Shown here piece after piece: positions 17,835 to 25,610 of a stretch of 42,124 nt of DNA. Source of the DNA: a virus. Where the stretch lies: IMG/VR virus record IMGVR_UViG_3300042554_001816, positions 1 to 42,124 of that record. One strand, 5' to 3'. Below the pieces are notes generated by a model that worked only from the letters and a program-made list of their open reading frames with translations, had not been told where the DNA came from and made no database searches. Each line of letters begins with the position of its first letter. Position 1 is the stretch's first letter. Both the position numbers and the translations under genes were made by a program.

Positions 17835-17963
17835 CCCTCGCATAAGGATTTAGGGCTGCACGCAAAACCGCTGACCTCACCATTCTCACCACACTCGCCG
17901 AGATCATCAACGCTCTAGGGCTAGACTGGAGCAACTCGACCTCGCCGGACCTCTAAGTACGTC

Positions 17964-18332
17964 ATGGCTGCTCCCAACATCAAGTCGCCATCAACCGTCA
18001 CAGGCATCTACGGCAAGACCGTGGGTTATGCCGTTACCACCTCGATGGCTGCAGCGCTGAGCAATGGCGCCAGCAGCGGCAAGGTACTGAAAATCAATTC
18101 GGTGTACTGCGCCAACGTGGATGGCGCTGCTGCTGCTGACATCAGCCTGGAGCATTACAACGGCACCACCGGCTTCGCTATCGGCAAGACCATCGCCGTG
18201 CCAGCGGATGCCACTCAGGTGCTGGTGACCCGCGAGGCTTACATCTACCTGGAGGAAGGGCACAGCCTCCGCGCACAGGCCAGCGCTGCTGGCGACCTGG
18301 AGCTGGTCATCAGCTACGAGGACATCAGCTGA
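17964..18332 (+). CDS. Small virion-associated hypothetical protein (122 aa)
   Basis: It begins MAAPNIKSPSTVTGIYGKTV. The whole chain looks like a compact beta-sandwich: 'GKVLKINSVYCANVDGAAAA', 'IAVPADATQVLVTREAYIYL' and 'EEGHSLRAQASAAGDLELVI'. Similar small beta proteins occur downstream of fibres in phages and are usually called structural or decoration proteins. It overlaps the LamG-like gene by one base (TGATG). The function is inferred from fold type and place only. Confidence 0.6.
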   Translation: MAAPNIKSPSTVTGIYGKTVGYAVTTSMAAALSNGASSGKVLKINSVYCANVDGAAAADISLEHYNGTTGFAIGKTIAVPADATQVLVTREAYIYLEEGHSLRAQASAAGDLELVISYEDIS

Positions 18333-19135
18333 TGCTTGGCTTCAACGGCGGATTGATGGGTGTCAGGCGTGTGCCGACAACTGGCGCAGCATCGGGGCTG
18401 TGGTTCCAGAACGAGCAGAGCGTGGCCAAGCGGGCAGGGATTTGGCCTGAAGGTGTTCAAACTGATCCCAATTTTTCTAGTGTATCGCTGCTGCTGCACA
18501 TGGACGGCAGCAACGGCAGCACGACTTTTACGGATAGCAGTTCTAACGCTTTCACAGTTACTGCCAACGGCGATACGCAGATCAGCACCGCACAAAGCAA
18601 GTTTGGTGCGGCTAGTGGCTATTTTGACGGCACTGGCGATTATCTTAGTGTTGCCGATAATGCTGCTTTTGATTTTGGCAGCGGAAATTTCACTATTGAG
18701 TTTTGGCTATATTTAACCGCCAGTGCATCAAACGGCAAGGCAATAATTTCAAAAGGAACATGGCCGACAAATACTAGCTCTTTTTTAATCTACTATGGAG
18801 GCGGCTCTGAAGTTGGATTTTACGCAAGCAGTAGTGGAACTTCGTGGGATATAGGAAATGAGCAGCTCGTATCAAATCCAACAAAAGAAGTATGGCATCA
18901 TTATGCGGTGACGCGAAGCGGCAATGTCTTTCGAGGCTTCTTTAACGGAGTTAAAAACTTCGACCAAACCTATTCAATAACGCTGGAGGATAATGCCAGC
19001 GCCTTAACTATTGGATCAGGCGCGTCAGGCAGTAACGCTATCAATGCTTACATTGATGATCTCCGCATCACCAAAGGCGTCGCTCGCTATACCGCCAACT
19101 TCACGCCACCTACAGCAGCATTCCCGAACGTCTGA
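18332..19135 (+). CDS. LamG/concanavalin-like tail-associated protein
   Basis: The protein is 267 aa. Residues about 50-262 match the laminin-G/concanavalin-A-like lectin pattern: 'VSLLLHMDGSNGSTTFTDSS', 'SKFGAASGYFDGTGDYLSV', 'FTIEFWLYLTAS', 'WHHYAVTRSGNVFRGFFNG' and 'AYIDDLRITKGVARY'. Such domains bind carbohydrate and are common in cyanophage fibre regions. It follows the fibre gene and starts in a TGATG overlap, so it may add a second glycan-binding activity at the tail. The centre is AT-richer than its ends. Confidence 0.78.
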   Translation: MLGFNGGLMGVRRVPTTGAASGLWFQNEQSVAKRAGIWPEGVQTDPNFSSVSLLLHMDGSNGSTTFTDSSSNAFTVTANGDTQISTAQSKFGAASGYFDGTGDYLSVADNAAFDFGSGNFTIEFWLYLTASASNGKAIISKGTWPTNTSSFLIYYGGGSEVGFYASSSGTSWDIGNEQLVSNPTKEVWHHYAVTRSGNVFRGFFNGVKNFDQTYSITLEDNASALTIGSGASGSNAINAYIDDLRITKGVARYTANFTPPTAAFPNV

Positions 19136-19581
19136 TGCTCTACTCCCACCATTCCATCACCCCCGCACCCCTGCCACACCGCATCCGCTTTGCGGACGGC
19201 AGCACCCGCACCGACAGCAGCACCTTCACGCCTGACGAGCTGGAGCGTGCCGGTTACAGCGGCCCTTACGAGCGCCCCGAGTGCAACCCGAAGCTGGAAA
19301 CAATCGACTGGGACGGCAGCGCTTTTGTGGTGCGTCCCTACAGCTTTGATGAGCTGCAGGCGCAGTACGCCAAGATCCGCCAGCGGCGCATCGAGCTGCT
19401 GCAGTCCTGTGACTGGACGCAGATTGCTGACTACGACCTCGGCGCCGATCGTGACGCATGGGCCGCCTACCGCCAGGCCCTGCGCGACCTGGCCGATGCT
19501 GCCAACCCGTTTGACATCACCTGGCCGCAGCCACCTGCGCCTGCATCACCGGAGCCCTCTTCTGAGCGACTCGGCTTATGA
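19135..19581 (+). CDS. Tail assembly chaperone-like protein (p31/APC type)
   Basis: The protein is 148 aa, with its start overlapping the LamG-like stop. Residues 75-130 ('RRIELLQSCDWTQIADYDLG', 'WAAYRQALRDLADAANPFD', ending in WPQP) carry the pattern of the phage tail assembly chaperone family linked with fibres: Arg-x-x-Leu-Leu, DWTQ, WAAYRQALR. The N-terminal 70 residues hold a short 'IRFADGSTRTDSSTFTPDEL' module. It probably helps fold or attach the fibre encoded just upstream. Confidence 0.68.
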   Translation: MLYSHHSITPAPLPHRIRFADGSTRTDSSTFTPDELERAGYSGPYERPECNPKLETIDWDGSAFVVRPYSFDELQAQYAKIRQRRIELLQSCDWTQIADYDLGADRDAWAAYRQALRDLADAANPFDITWPQPPAPASPEPSSERLGL

Positions 19582-19715
19582 CTGTAAAGAGCAAGACCGG
19601 CACCGCTCGCGTTGACCCTCAGCCAAGCCCTCCCAAGACCACCCGCCAAGGCTTCGGCCAACACAGCCGCCCACAGCGTCGCGGCAAGAAGCGTCTTCGT
19701 GGGCAAGGCCGCTAG
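19578..19715 (+). CDS. Tiny basic conserved-looking protein (45 aa)
   Basis: The ATG overlaps the previous TGA (ATGA); the gene ends at TAG 19713-19715. The product starts MTVKSKTGTARVDPQPSPP and continues 'KTTRQGFGQHSRPQRRGKK' and RLRGQGR. From memory, a 'SKTGTARV...SPPKTTRQG...RGQGK'-type peptide recurs near fibre genes of cyanophages; I cannot check this here. High Lys/Arg/Gln/Gly content suggests nucleic-acid binding or a disordered virion peptide. Role unknown. Confidence 0.62.
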   Translation: MTVKSKTGTARVDPQPSPPKTTRQGFGQHSRPQRRGKKRLRGQGR

Positions 19716-19739
19716 TCTACTTAGGTAGCGCCAGCCGCG

Positions 19740-19982
19740 ATGATCGAGGTGATTGCCGCCGTTGCTGGCGCATCCATATCTGTGGCGGCCATGGGCGCTA
19801 TGGGTTTCAGCCGCCGCAGCGACGAAGCCCGAGAAGCGGTAATACGCCTCACATCTGCAGTGGAGCACATCGCCACCCAACTCGAAGTGCTCCACACCGA
19901 CATCAAAGACGACCGCAAAGAAACCTTCACCCGCCTCAACAGCGTCGAACAGCGCGTAACAAAACTAGAGGTCCGCTCCTAA
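19740..19982 (+). CDS. Small membrane-anchored coiled-coil protein (holin-like accessory)
   Basis: The protein is 80 aa. Residues 2-24 ('IEVIAAVAGASISVAAMGAM') form a membrane segment. The remainder is a charged helix with heptads ('AVIRLTSAVEHIATQLEVL', 'FTRLNSVEQRVTKLEVRS'). One-helix membrane proteins with a coiled coil near the lysis genes may act as accessory holins or spanin-like factors. It overlaps the next gene by TAATG. Confidence 0.6.
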   Translation: MIEVIAAVAGASISVAAMGAMGFSRRSDEAREAVIRLTSAVEHIATQLEVLHTDIKDDRKETFTRLNSVEQRVTKLEVRS

Positions 19983-20167
19983 TGCCCGTCATTCGATCCA
20001 CCTCGTATCCCGACGGATACGCCCTGGAACAACTGGAAAACGAGCGCGGCGAAATCTTCTACCGCGCCTGCCGCAACAGCATCTGCCGCTACGCCGAAGA
20101 CGAATACATCGCCCGCATGTACCTCGAAGGCATGGGCTGGGATCCTACACAACCTCCGACGGATTGA
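19982..20167 (+). CDS. Small hypothetical protein (61 aa)
   Basis: It begins MPVIRSTSYPDGYALEQLEN, is followed by 'ERGEIFYRACRNSICRYAED' and ends WDPTQPPTD. It is coupled to the upstream membrane protein gene by a TAATG overlap, so it is probably co-translated with it. Its last 23 bases overlap the tail of the antisense HNH gene. The family is not recognised. Confidence 0.5.
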   Translation: MPVIRSTSYPDGYALEQLENERGEIFYRACRNSICRYAEDEYIARMYLEGMGWDPTQPPTD

Positions 20168-20465
20168 TCCAATCCTCGATCTCTGCCTCCAGTCGCTCAT
20201 CCCAAAACACCTGCGCTCTAAACCAGTCCCTCCACGGCGAACTGGCCTTTTGCACATTGCACGCCAAGCACGCTGGAACCAGATTCCGTGGGTGCGTGTG
20301 CCCGCCTCTGCTCTTTGCTACAACGTGATCTAAGGTCGCAGACCTACCCAAGTCACAATCGCAGTACGCGCATCGGTTCCGCCAGCGCCACAGAATATCT
20401 TGCCTAAACCTTAATTTTGCCTGCTTTTTGTTTAAGTATTCGCCATCTTGAATCTGATGGTCCAT
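20145..20465 (-). CDS. HNH endonuclease, free-standing
   Basis: The protein is 106 aa from ATG at 20465; a TTG at 20471 would add two residues. The HNH fold is complete: 'RCAYCDCDLGRSATLDHVVA' (CxxC, then Asp-His), 'KSRGGHTHPRNLVPACLAC' and Asn in ACLACNVQK. It is encoded against the surrounding late genes and overlaps the previous gene's end by 23 bases, the placement expected for a mobile homing-type endonuclease inserted between modules. It may instead nick phage DNA during replication or packaging. Confidence 0.85.
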   Translation of the reverse strand: MDHQIQDGEYLNKKQAKLRFRQDILWRWRNRCAYCDCDLGRSATLDHVVAKSRGGHTHPRNLVPACLACNVQKASSPWRDWFRAQVFWDERLEAEIEDWINPSEVV

Positions 20466-20536
20466 ACCCAAGCGTGGCTACCCAAAAGGTAGCGACAGCC
20501 AGCAGTTCATGCGCTGGCGCTCTTTTCTAGTACAGC

Positions 20537-20542
20537 TACACT
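20537..20542 (+). promoter_or_regulatory. Candidate -10 box TACACT for the lysis cassette
   Basis: TACACT within CTAGTACAGCTACACT lies 21 bases before the holin-like ATG, in the gap between the antisense HNH gene and the lysis genes. The context repeats the one upstream of the tail chaperone gene. Confidence 0.45.
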
Positions 20543-20563
20543 TCTAGAAGCCTCACTACTCGC

Positions 20564-20707
20564 ATGGACCCCACTACAGCTGCCGCCATCGCTATCGCGG
20601 TTGCCGCTATTTCCGAAGCCCTGAGCCTTTACCCCGGAATCCGTGCCAACGGCATCATCCAAGTTCTGCTGATGGTGGCCAAAGCCGTTTTCCCAAAGCG
20701 CCGCTGA
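20564..20707 (+). CDS. Putative holin (47-aa membrane peptide)
   Basis: The product begins MDPTTAAAIAIAVAAISEAL, then 'SLYPGIRANGIIQVLLMVAK' and AVFPKRR. Two hydrophobic stretches with a short Pro/Gly turn and a basic end suit a tiny hairpin holin. It sits 29 bases upstream of the endolysin with its own candidate promoter. Holins have little sequence conservation, so the call rests on size, membrane character and place. Confidence 0.6.
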   Translation: MDPTTAAAIAIAVAAISEALSLYPGIRANGIIQVLLMVAKAVFPKRR

Positions 20708-20736
20708 GCGCTCCCCTGCCCCAACGCAGCATCCCG

Positions 20737-21864
20737 ATGGCCTCGACCCCAGTACGCCTGGCGGATCTATTCCGCTTCTACAAGGGCCTCCCCCACCAGC
20801 TCGCGGCCATCACCGAACTGGAGCAAGCCCTCCTTAAGGCCGACCCCACCCTGCTGAACCGCGACCGGGACTGGTTCAAAACCTGGAGCGTTGCAGGCAA
20901 ACAAACCAACTTCCCCAACACATGGGAAGGTGTTCTAGAAGCCGCCCGCGTCGCTGGCGCCAAATTCCCCGAACTGGTCGCCGCCCAGTGGGCCCTGGAA
21001 TCCGGCTACGGCAAAATCGTCTCCGGCCGCAACAACTTCTTCGGCCTCAAAGGCACCGGCACCAGCACCAAAACTCAAGAGTTCATCAACAACCAGTGGA
21101 TCACTATTACCGACAGCTTCATTGACTTCCCCGATCTTCTCTCCTGCGTCATCTACCTCGTAGACCACTGGTACAAGGACTACAAACAATACAAAGGGTG
21201 TAATAACGCAAATAGCCGCGAAGAAGCCGCCAAGTGGTTGATCAAAGAAGGCTACGCAACAGACCCCAACTACGCGGGCAAACTGATTGCTCTGATGGAT
21301 CAACACGCTGGAACTAATCCGGCCATCAAACCACAGGAAAAAATCCTCAAAGTCCCTTACGAATACCAGCTAGGCCCTGACGACGGCGCTACTGGTTATC
21401 GCCAGTGCTTTAGTTCTAGCTGTGCCATGGTGGCCCGCTACTACGGAAAAATCTCGGGCGACTACGAATACAACCGTCTGCGTGCTCGTTTTGGTGATAC
21501 TACAGATCCAAAAGCCCAAGTAGCTGCCCTCAAAGCCCTGGGCCTCACTGCCACCTTTGAGATGGACGGCACCGCCGAAGACCTCGAAAACGATATTATC
21601 AACGGTCACCCTATCCCGGTCGGCTGGCTACACAAGAACCACGTATCAAAGCCTGGTGGTACGGGCCATTGGAGCGTCGTTGTGGGATTCACCCCAACGC
21701 ACTTTATTCACTGCGATCCGAACGGTGAAGCGAACCTTGTTCAGGGCGGGTATGTCAGCCATAAGGGCGGTGCAAACGTGGCATACTCCCGCAAGAACTG
21801 GCTGCCTCGCTGGCTCGTCGACGGCAACGACACCGGCTGGTTCATGAAAATCCGCCCCAAGTAA
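20737..21864 (+). CDS. Bifunctional endolysin: glucosaminidase + C39-like peptidase
   Basis: The protein is 375 aa. Residues about 60-190 are a GH73/FlgJ-type muramidase-like domain with catalytic Glu88 in 'AAQWALESGYGKIVSGRNNF' and 'FFGLKGTG'. Residues about 205-370 form a C39-like cysteine peptidase: 'YRQCFSSSCAMVARYYG' (Cys224/Cys229 candidates), His311 in 'GTGHWSVVVGF' and 'HCDPNGE'. One domain would cut glycan and the other peptide cross-links. No signal peptide is visible, so release depends on the holin. It lies directly after the holin-like gene. Confidence 0.85.
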   Translation: MASTPVRLADLFRFYKGLPHQLAAITELEQALLKADPTLLNRDRDWFKTWSVAGKQTNFPNTWEGVLEAARVAGAKFPELVAAQWALESGYGKIVSGRNNFFGLKGTGTSTKTQEFINNQWITITDSFIDFPDLLSCVIYLVDHWYKDYKQYKGCNNANSREEAAKWLIKEGYATDPNYAGKLIALMDQHAGTNPAIKPQEKILKVPYEYQLGPDDGATGYRQCFSSSCAMVARYYGKISGDYEYNRLRARFGDTTDPKAQVAALKALGLTATFEMDGTAEDLENDIINGHPIPVGWLHKNHVSKPGGTGHWSVVVGFTPTHFIHCDPNGEANLVQGGYVSHKGGANVAYSRKNWLPRWLVDGNDTGWFMKIRPK

Positions 21865-21866
21865 CG

Positions 21867-22088
21867 ATGAATCCTCTTGAGCACAGCCTCGAATCCCAGT
21901 TCAACAAAGCCTCCACCGACAAATGGCTGGTGGACCGCTTCAACTCCGGCGACTACCGGGGCCTCCTCGAAGCCGCCCTCATCCTGAACACCCTCCACCA
22001 ACTGGAGCAAACAAAAAGCCGTTGGGCCATCCGCGAAGCCGCGAACAACCTAACGGAACGTTTCGGCCTTGACCGCGACTCGGCTTAA
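21867..22088 (+). CDS. Small helical hypothetical protein (73 aa)
   Basis: The ATG lies two bases after the endolysin stop, so the gene is in the lysis operon. The chain is soluble and helical ('LEHSLESQFNKASTDKWLVD', 'GLLEAALILNTLHQLEQTKS'), with no membrane segment. It may be a regulator or chaperone of lysis. Its stop shares bases with the stop of the convergent minus gene (TTAA). No family is recognised. Confidence 0.55.
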   Translation: MNPLEHSLESQFNKASTDKWLVDRFNSGDYRGLLEAALILNTLHQLEQTKSRWAIREAANNLTERFGLDRDSA

Positions 22089-22495
22089 ACGTGCTCCACG
22101 TTCATCCGATTCACCATCTGCTGGTACAACCCGGTGTAGCACCCGTGCAGCGGATGCCCCGGCTTATCCCGCGAATCCTCCAGATAGAGGCGCTCCAGTA
22201 GATCGGTCCTGGCCTGGTCAGCTTGCACACGCGCCCACGCTTTCTGTGCCCACGCCGCCGGTTTCTTCATGCGCTTCGCCCTCGCCGCCTTTAATCGTGC
22301 ATTCGCCGCAAGACTAGGGCTGGTATGTGACCGCACTAAGGCAGGTTTCCCTGCCACGGGCGGCGGCACATCCACCTGACTCCCCGGGTACTTACACCGC
22401 GTAATCACCAGCGCGTGCTCCAGCGACGTCGCCTTAACCAGCTGGCGCAGCGCCCCACGTCCCGCCAGCCATACCTGCACTTCGTAGAACTCCAT
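22085..22495 (-). CDS. Hypothetical basic protein at the end of the minus operon
   Basis: The ATG at 22495 overlaps the previous gene's TGA (TGATG), giving 136 aa; an in-frame GTG at 22504 is less likely. The N-terminus 'MEFYEVQVWLAGRGALRQLV' and 'EHALVITRCKYPGSQVDV' look like a small alpha/beta domain of the kind seen in phage interaction modules. The middle is Lys/Arg/Ala rich ('NARLKAARAKRMKKPAAWAQ'). It is the last gene of the long minus-strand block. No function is assigned. Confidence 0.55.
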   Translation of the reverse strand: MEFYEVQVWLAGRGALRQLVKATSLEHALVITRCKYPGSQVDVPPPVAGKPALVRSHTSPSLAANARLKAARAKRMKKPAAWAQKAWARVQADQARTDLLERLYLEDSRDKPGHPLHGCYTGLYQQMVNRMNVEHV

Positions 22496-22716
22496 CAGCT
22501 CCACGACCTCGGAAACGCAGGCTCCTCAACACTGTGGACAAACACCGGCGTATCCACCTGGCGCATCACAACCTTGGCTGCCGCCACCGCACACTCATAC
22601 GTGACCCAGCTCGACGCATCCTCCTTGGTCTGCGTAAACCCCACACCATTCCCCGGCCCATAAACCGCCGTGACCCAGCGGTCCCCGGTCATCACCACGT
22701 AGCGCGTCACAATCAA
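22495..22716 (-). CDS. Small hypothetical protein (73 aa)
   Basis: Likely starts are TTG at 22716 or GTG at 22710. The product reads MIVTRYVVMTGDRWVTAVYG, then 'FTQTKEDASSWVTYECAVAA'. It resembles small beta/alpha phage proteins of unknown role and overlaps the downstream gene by one base. A palindrome GGTTAC-TGT-GTAACC lies 8 bases upstream of the start and could be an operator. Confidence 0.5.
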   Translation of the reverse strand: MIVTRYVVMTGDRWVTAVYGPGNGVGFTQTKEDASSWVTYECAVAAAKVVMRQVDTPVFVHSVEEPAFPRSWS

Positions 22717-22723
22717 AAAAGCA

Positions 22724-22738
22724 GGTTACTGTGTAACC
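22724..22738. promoter_or_regulatory. Operator-like palindrome GGTTACTGTGTAACC
   Basis: Perfect 6-bp arms GGTTAC/GTAACC are separated by TGT, in the gap upstream of the minus gene that starts at 22716. The TTAC/GTAA core echoes the TGTTACA arms at 33137-33180. Confidence 0.4.
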
Positions 22739-22790
22739 CTACTACCCCTCCTGCCCAACCAGCCAGACTATGAAGAAATCTGACTGGGAC

Positions 22791-23066
22791 TCATGCGTCA
22801 GTTTCTGACACACCTGGCTGCTGCTTCGAGCGCATTCTTCCCTGCACCCTTCGCTGTACCGACTCCGCCCACGACGCCTTATCAGCCGCCTCTGCTGCTT
22901 TGTAGTCCGATGCTGGCAGGCTTTTCTCCAGTGCCGCATACACCATCTCCCGCAGCATCCCCGTCACTTTCTTCCCTTCTCGTGCCGCCAGTTCCTCGGC
23001 CAGCTTGTATCTGTGCATGTCCAACAGCAGCTGGCAGTACACCTTCTGTCCGTGACGCAGCGGCAT
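22791..23066 (-). CDS. Ribbon-helix-helix-like DNA-binding protein
   Basis: The protein is 91 aa. Residues 1-48 ('GQKVYCQLLLDMHRYKLAEE', 'LAAREGKKVTGMLREMVYAA') follow the Arc/CopG pattern: a short strand, helix, Gly-Lys turn, then a helix with 'LREMVYAALEK'. The C-terminal 40 residues are charged and probably disordered. It could regulate the minus-strand genes. The start codon at 23066 lies 49 bases past the end of the upstream gene, a rare gap in this block that may hold a promoter. Confidence 0.6.
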   Translation of the reverse strand: MPLRHGQKVYCQLLLDMHRYKLAEELAAREGKKVTGMLREMVYAALEKSLPASDYKAAEAADKASWAESVQRRVQGRMRSKQQPGVSETDA

Positions 23067-23115
23067 GATCCCGTATCTAATCTCCTACACAATAGCATAC
23101 TGCGACACACTAGAC

Positions 23116-23325
23116 CTACCAGCGCACATCCTCATCCACCCTTTTCCTCCACGCATTCGACTGCGCCACCCGCGCCCCACCCCTCTGCTTGGAGCACCCC
23201 TTCCTAACCGCCCGCGCCCACTCCAAAAAAGCCGCCGCCCTCTGCAAATCCGCCGTCTTCGCCAACCGAATCTCTCGCTGGAGCCACTCCATCACCAGCT
23301 CCCTCCCCGTGCGGCTGCGACTCAT
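23116..23325 (-). CDS. Small helical hypothetical protein (69 aa)
   Basis: The ATG at 23325 overlaps the preceding gene's TGA (ATGA). The product starts MSRSRTGRELVMEWLQREIR and includes 'LAKTADLQRAAAFLEWARAV', then a very basic tail. This is a helical, Arg-rich protein that could bind nucleic acid. It is in the polymerase operon. Longer frames through this stretch are rejected because the overlap marks this start. Confidence 0.5.
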   Translation of the reverse strand: MSRSRTGRELVMEWLQREIRLAKTADLQRAAAFLEWARAVRKGCSKQRGGARVAQSNAWRKRVDEDVRW

Positions 23326-23489
23326 GCGTCCAACTCTGAGACTCGCAGGATCGACTGAACCGCACACCCCGGATACTCCTTCCGTGCCTGCTGGTGCGCC
23401 TGGAACGCATCCGGCGCCACCACAAAGACATCGAGCATCGGCCCATGAAGCCGATACATCCTGACCCGATACTCGAAGTCCTGCCTCAT
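23322..23489 (-). CDS. Small hypothetical protein after the DNA polymerase (55 aa)
   Basis: The ATG at 23489 overlaps the polymerase TAA (TAATG) and the TGA overlaps the next ATG (ATGA), so both ends fit a coupled operon. The product is MRQDFEYRVRMYRLHGPMLD, then 'VFVVAPDAFQAHQQARKEYP' and GCAVQSILRVSELDA. The strand-helix-strand layout resembles a small interaction domain. No family is recognised. Confidence 0.55.
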   Translation of the reverse strand: MRQDFEYRVRMYRLHGPMLDVFVVAPDAFQAHQQARKEYPGCAVQSILRVSELDA

Positions 23490-25315
23490 TACTTGGCCTG
23501 ATCCCAGCTATCCCCGACCTTAGCCTCAGCCAGCGGCGGAATCTCCCCCAACCACCGAGCCTCTGCATCCTGCATTACCGCCTGGAGCTGGTGCGCCCAG
23601 ACCTCCGCGTGTTCCTCTACGACGAGCAAAATGATTTCGTCATGCACCACGCCGGCCAAGCGCACAACTTCCTCTGTGTCGGATCTAAGGGCAGGCCACA
23701 GCTTGCTGAGCGTAAGTTTGAGCACGGCTGCGCCAGCTCCCTGGATGGGAGTATTGCAGCGCGTGGTGAGCTTGTTATTCTCTCCCGGAAGAAACCGCCG
23801 GAGCCCCGAAACACGGATGGCGACAGATGGATTCTTCGCAGGCGCATCAGCAAGTGCAGCATTTGTACGCTGCCATTTGCTGATCCCTTTATATGCAGCA
23901 TGGAACTTCTGCCTGACTTCCGCCGCCTCATCAAGATCCATCTGGATTCCCATTGTTGCCGCATAATTCCTGAGCCCTTTTGCACCGCTTCCATACAACA
24001 ATCCGAAGTTAGCTGATTTACTAATTTGCCTCTGTTCTTTTGTAACTTCATCCTCACTAACCCCATAAATCTGCATCGCTGTAATCGTATGCAAGTCTTT
24101 CCCCTCCTGGAACGCCCGAGTCATAAGCTCATCTTGAGCTTCTGCCGCCGCCAGCCGCAGCTCCATCTGCGCGAAGTCCGCCACCACAAACTTCCACCCA
24201 GCTGGAGCCTGCACACAAGCCCTAAACCGCTGATCCCTAGGAATCTGCTGGAGATTTGGCGACATACACGACATACGCCCCGTATCAGCTCCCATCTGCA
24301 AATAGCTGGCACGAATATACCCATCATTCGCCACATTCTTTAACAACGTCTCCGCCATCTGCCGCCGCTTCTCTACTTTCTTCCAGCGCAAATAATCCGC
24401 AATAATCCTGTGATCCCCCACATACTCCTGCAGCGCCGCACGACTGGCACTCGGCTTATTCGTCTTTGGATCGACTGGCGCCTGCCCCAACAAAGCCGAA
24501 AACTTCGCCAACAACTGCGCCGGACTGTTGAGGTTAAACACCTGAGGATCCGGTTTCTTACCCTTCGGCCCCGGCTTTGTCTGGAACTTCAGTCGCCCGT
24601 CAATCCCCCGGTGCAGTTTGAAGTTCTTAGGCAACGCGGCATCAAAATCCTCGATGAACTTATCCCCCACTTCCTTATGCTCGATGTCCAGATCCTCGAT
24701 CAGCTGCTCAAGCGCTTTTTTGTTGAACGGCAGCCCGGTCCTCCACAGTTGCGCCATCGCCTGGAGCGCATTGCACTCCAGATACCACGCTGGGTACAGC
24801 CCACCAATCGCCATCCGCTCAGCAATTTCCCGCTCCAGTGCGGTTAGAACCACCACGTCATTGGCGGCATACTCCATCTGATCCCTAGTCAGATCCCCCG
24901 ACCAGTCGCTGCGCTGCTGTTCCTTCGAGATGTCCAGCTTCAGATACCGCCGCACCACATGCTGCAGACCATGCTTGAGGTTGGGCATCCCGTTAGTCAG
25001 CACCCGGCTAGCCAACATGGTGCAAAGAACCGTGCCCGCCGGATAAATCTCATACTCCTGGAGCCACCCGAGATCAAAAACAGCGTTGTGCGCGATCCAC
25101 CGGCGCTCAACACTGAAGAACTCCTCCAGGTCAATCCAATCGTTGTCGTCTAGCTGAAAACAGTCGATGACCACCGGCGTCTTCCCGTAAGTCGCCAACT
25201 GGAGCAGCCGCAGCCCCCCAAAAGTCGGCTGGAGCCCGGTGGTCTCAACGTCAAATGCAACAGTAGTCGCACCCTCCAAAGTCGGAAGGTGCTCAATGCC
25301 AAAGAGAATTTCCAT
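23489..25315 (-). CDS. polA: Family A DNA polymerase with 3'-5' exonuclease
   Basis: The protein is 608 aa and replicates phage DNA. The exonuclease domain shows D22/E24 ('VAFDVETTGLQPTFGG'), N77/D81 ('HNAVFDLGWL') and Y149/D153 ('YAANDVVVL'). The polymerase has motif A with D380 ('VVADFAQMELRLAA'), motif B R429-K433-F437-Y441 ('RQISKSANFGLLYG') and motif C 'VHDE' (D559). The 5'-nuclease domain is absent, as in most phage enzymes. The motif B residue equivalent to E. coli Phe762 is Phe, the wild-type bacterial state. The gene overlaps the following small gene and starts 22 bases after the zinc-ribbon gene. Confidence 0.95.
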   Translation of the reverse strand: MEILFGIEHLPTLEGATTVAFDVETTGLQPTFGGLRLLQLATYGKTPVVIDCFQLDDNDWIDLEEFFSVERRWIAHNAVFDLGWLQEYEIYPAGTVLCTMLASRVLTNGMPNLKHGLQHVVRRYLKLDISKEQQRSDWSGDLTRDQMEYAANDVVVLTALEREIAERMAIGGLYPAWYLECNALQAMAQLWRTGLPFNKKALEQLIEDLDIEHKEVGDKFIEDFDAALPKNFKLHRGIDGRLKFQTKPGPKGKKPDPQVFNLNSPAQLLAKFSALLGQAPVDPKTNKPSASRAALQEYVGDHRIIADYLRWKKVEKRRQMAETLLKNVANDGYIRASYLQMGADTGRMSCMSPNLQQIPRDQRFRACVQAPAGWKFVVADFAQMELRLAAAEAQDELMTRAFQEGKDLHTITAMQIYGVSEDEVTKEQRQISKSANFGLLYGSGAKGLRNYAATMGIQMDLDEAAEVRQKFHAAYKGISKWQRTNAALADAPAKNPSVAIRVSGLRRFLPGENNKLTTRCNTPIQGAGAAVLKLTLSKLWPALRSDTEEVVRLAGVVHDEIILLVVEEHAEVWAHQLQAVMQDAEARWLGEIPPLAEAKVGDSWDQAK

Positions 25316-25337
25316 GCCTGGTAGAGCGTGTACTGTG

Positions 25338-25610
25338 TCACTCTAGCACACTGTCAACCTCCCGCGCCGAGCACAACTCCGCCATCACCGTGCCAGCCTC
25401 AGGAATCCCCAGCGTGCAACGGTGGTACCAATGCACACACTGCCGGCACAACCCGCCATCCTCACACCGCTTGTAGCTGTTGAGCATGGCCTCCAGTCGT
25501 AGTTCCGTCCTACCGGCTTCGCTGGAGCGGTAACACTTGAAGCAGTAAAGAGCGCCCGTTATGGGCTTGCTGCAGGTAGCACACAACCTGCTGTTCTTAG
25601 ATGCACCCAT
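25338..25610 (-). CDS. Cys-rich zinc-ribbon-like protein (90 aa)
   Basis: The ATG overlaps the preceding stop (TAATG). Two CxxC pairs near the N-terminus ('RLCATCSKPITGALYCFKCY') and further Cys in 'CEDGGLCRQCVHWYHRC' and 'AELCSARE' would suit one or two structural zinc sites. It lies between the NrdR-like protein and the DNA polymerase. Such small zinc proteins often contact DNA or polymerase; no specific role can be assigned. Confidence 0.6.
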   Translation of the reverse strand: MGASKNSRLCATCSKPITGALYCFKCYRSSEAGRTELRLEAMLNSYKRCEDGGLCRQCVHWYHRCTLGIPEAGTVMAELCSAREVDSVLE

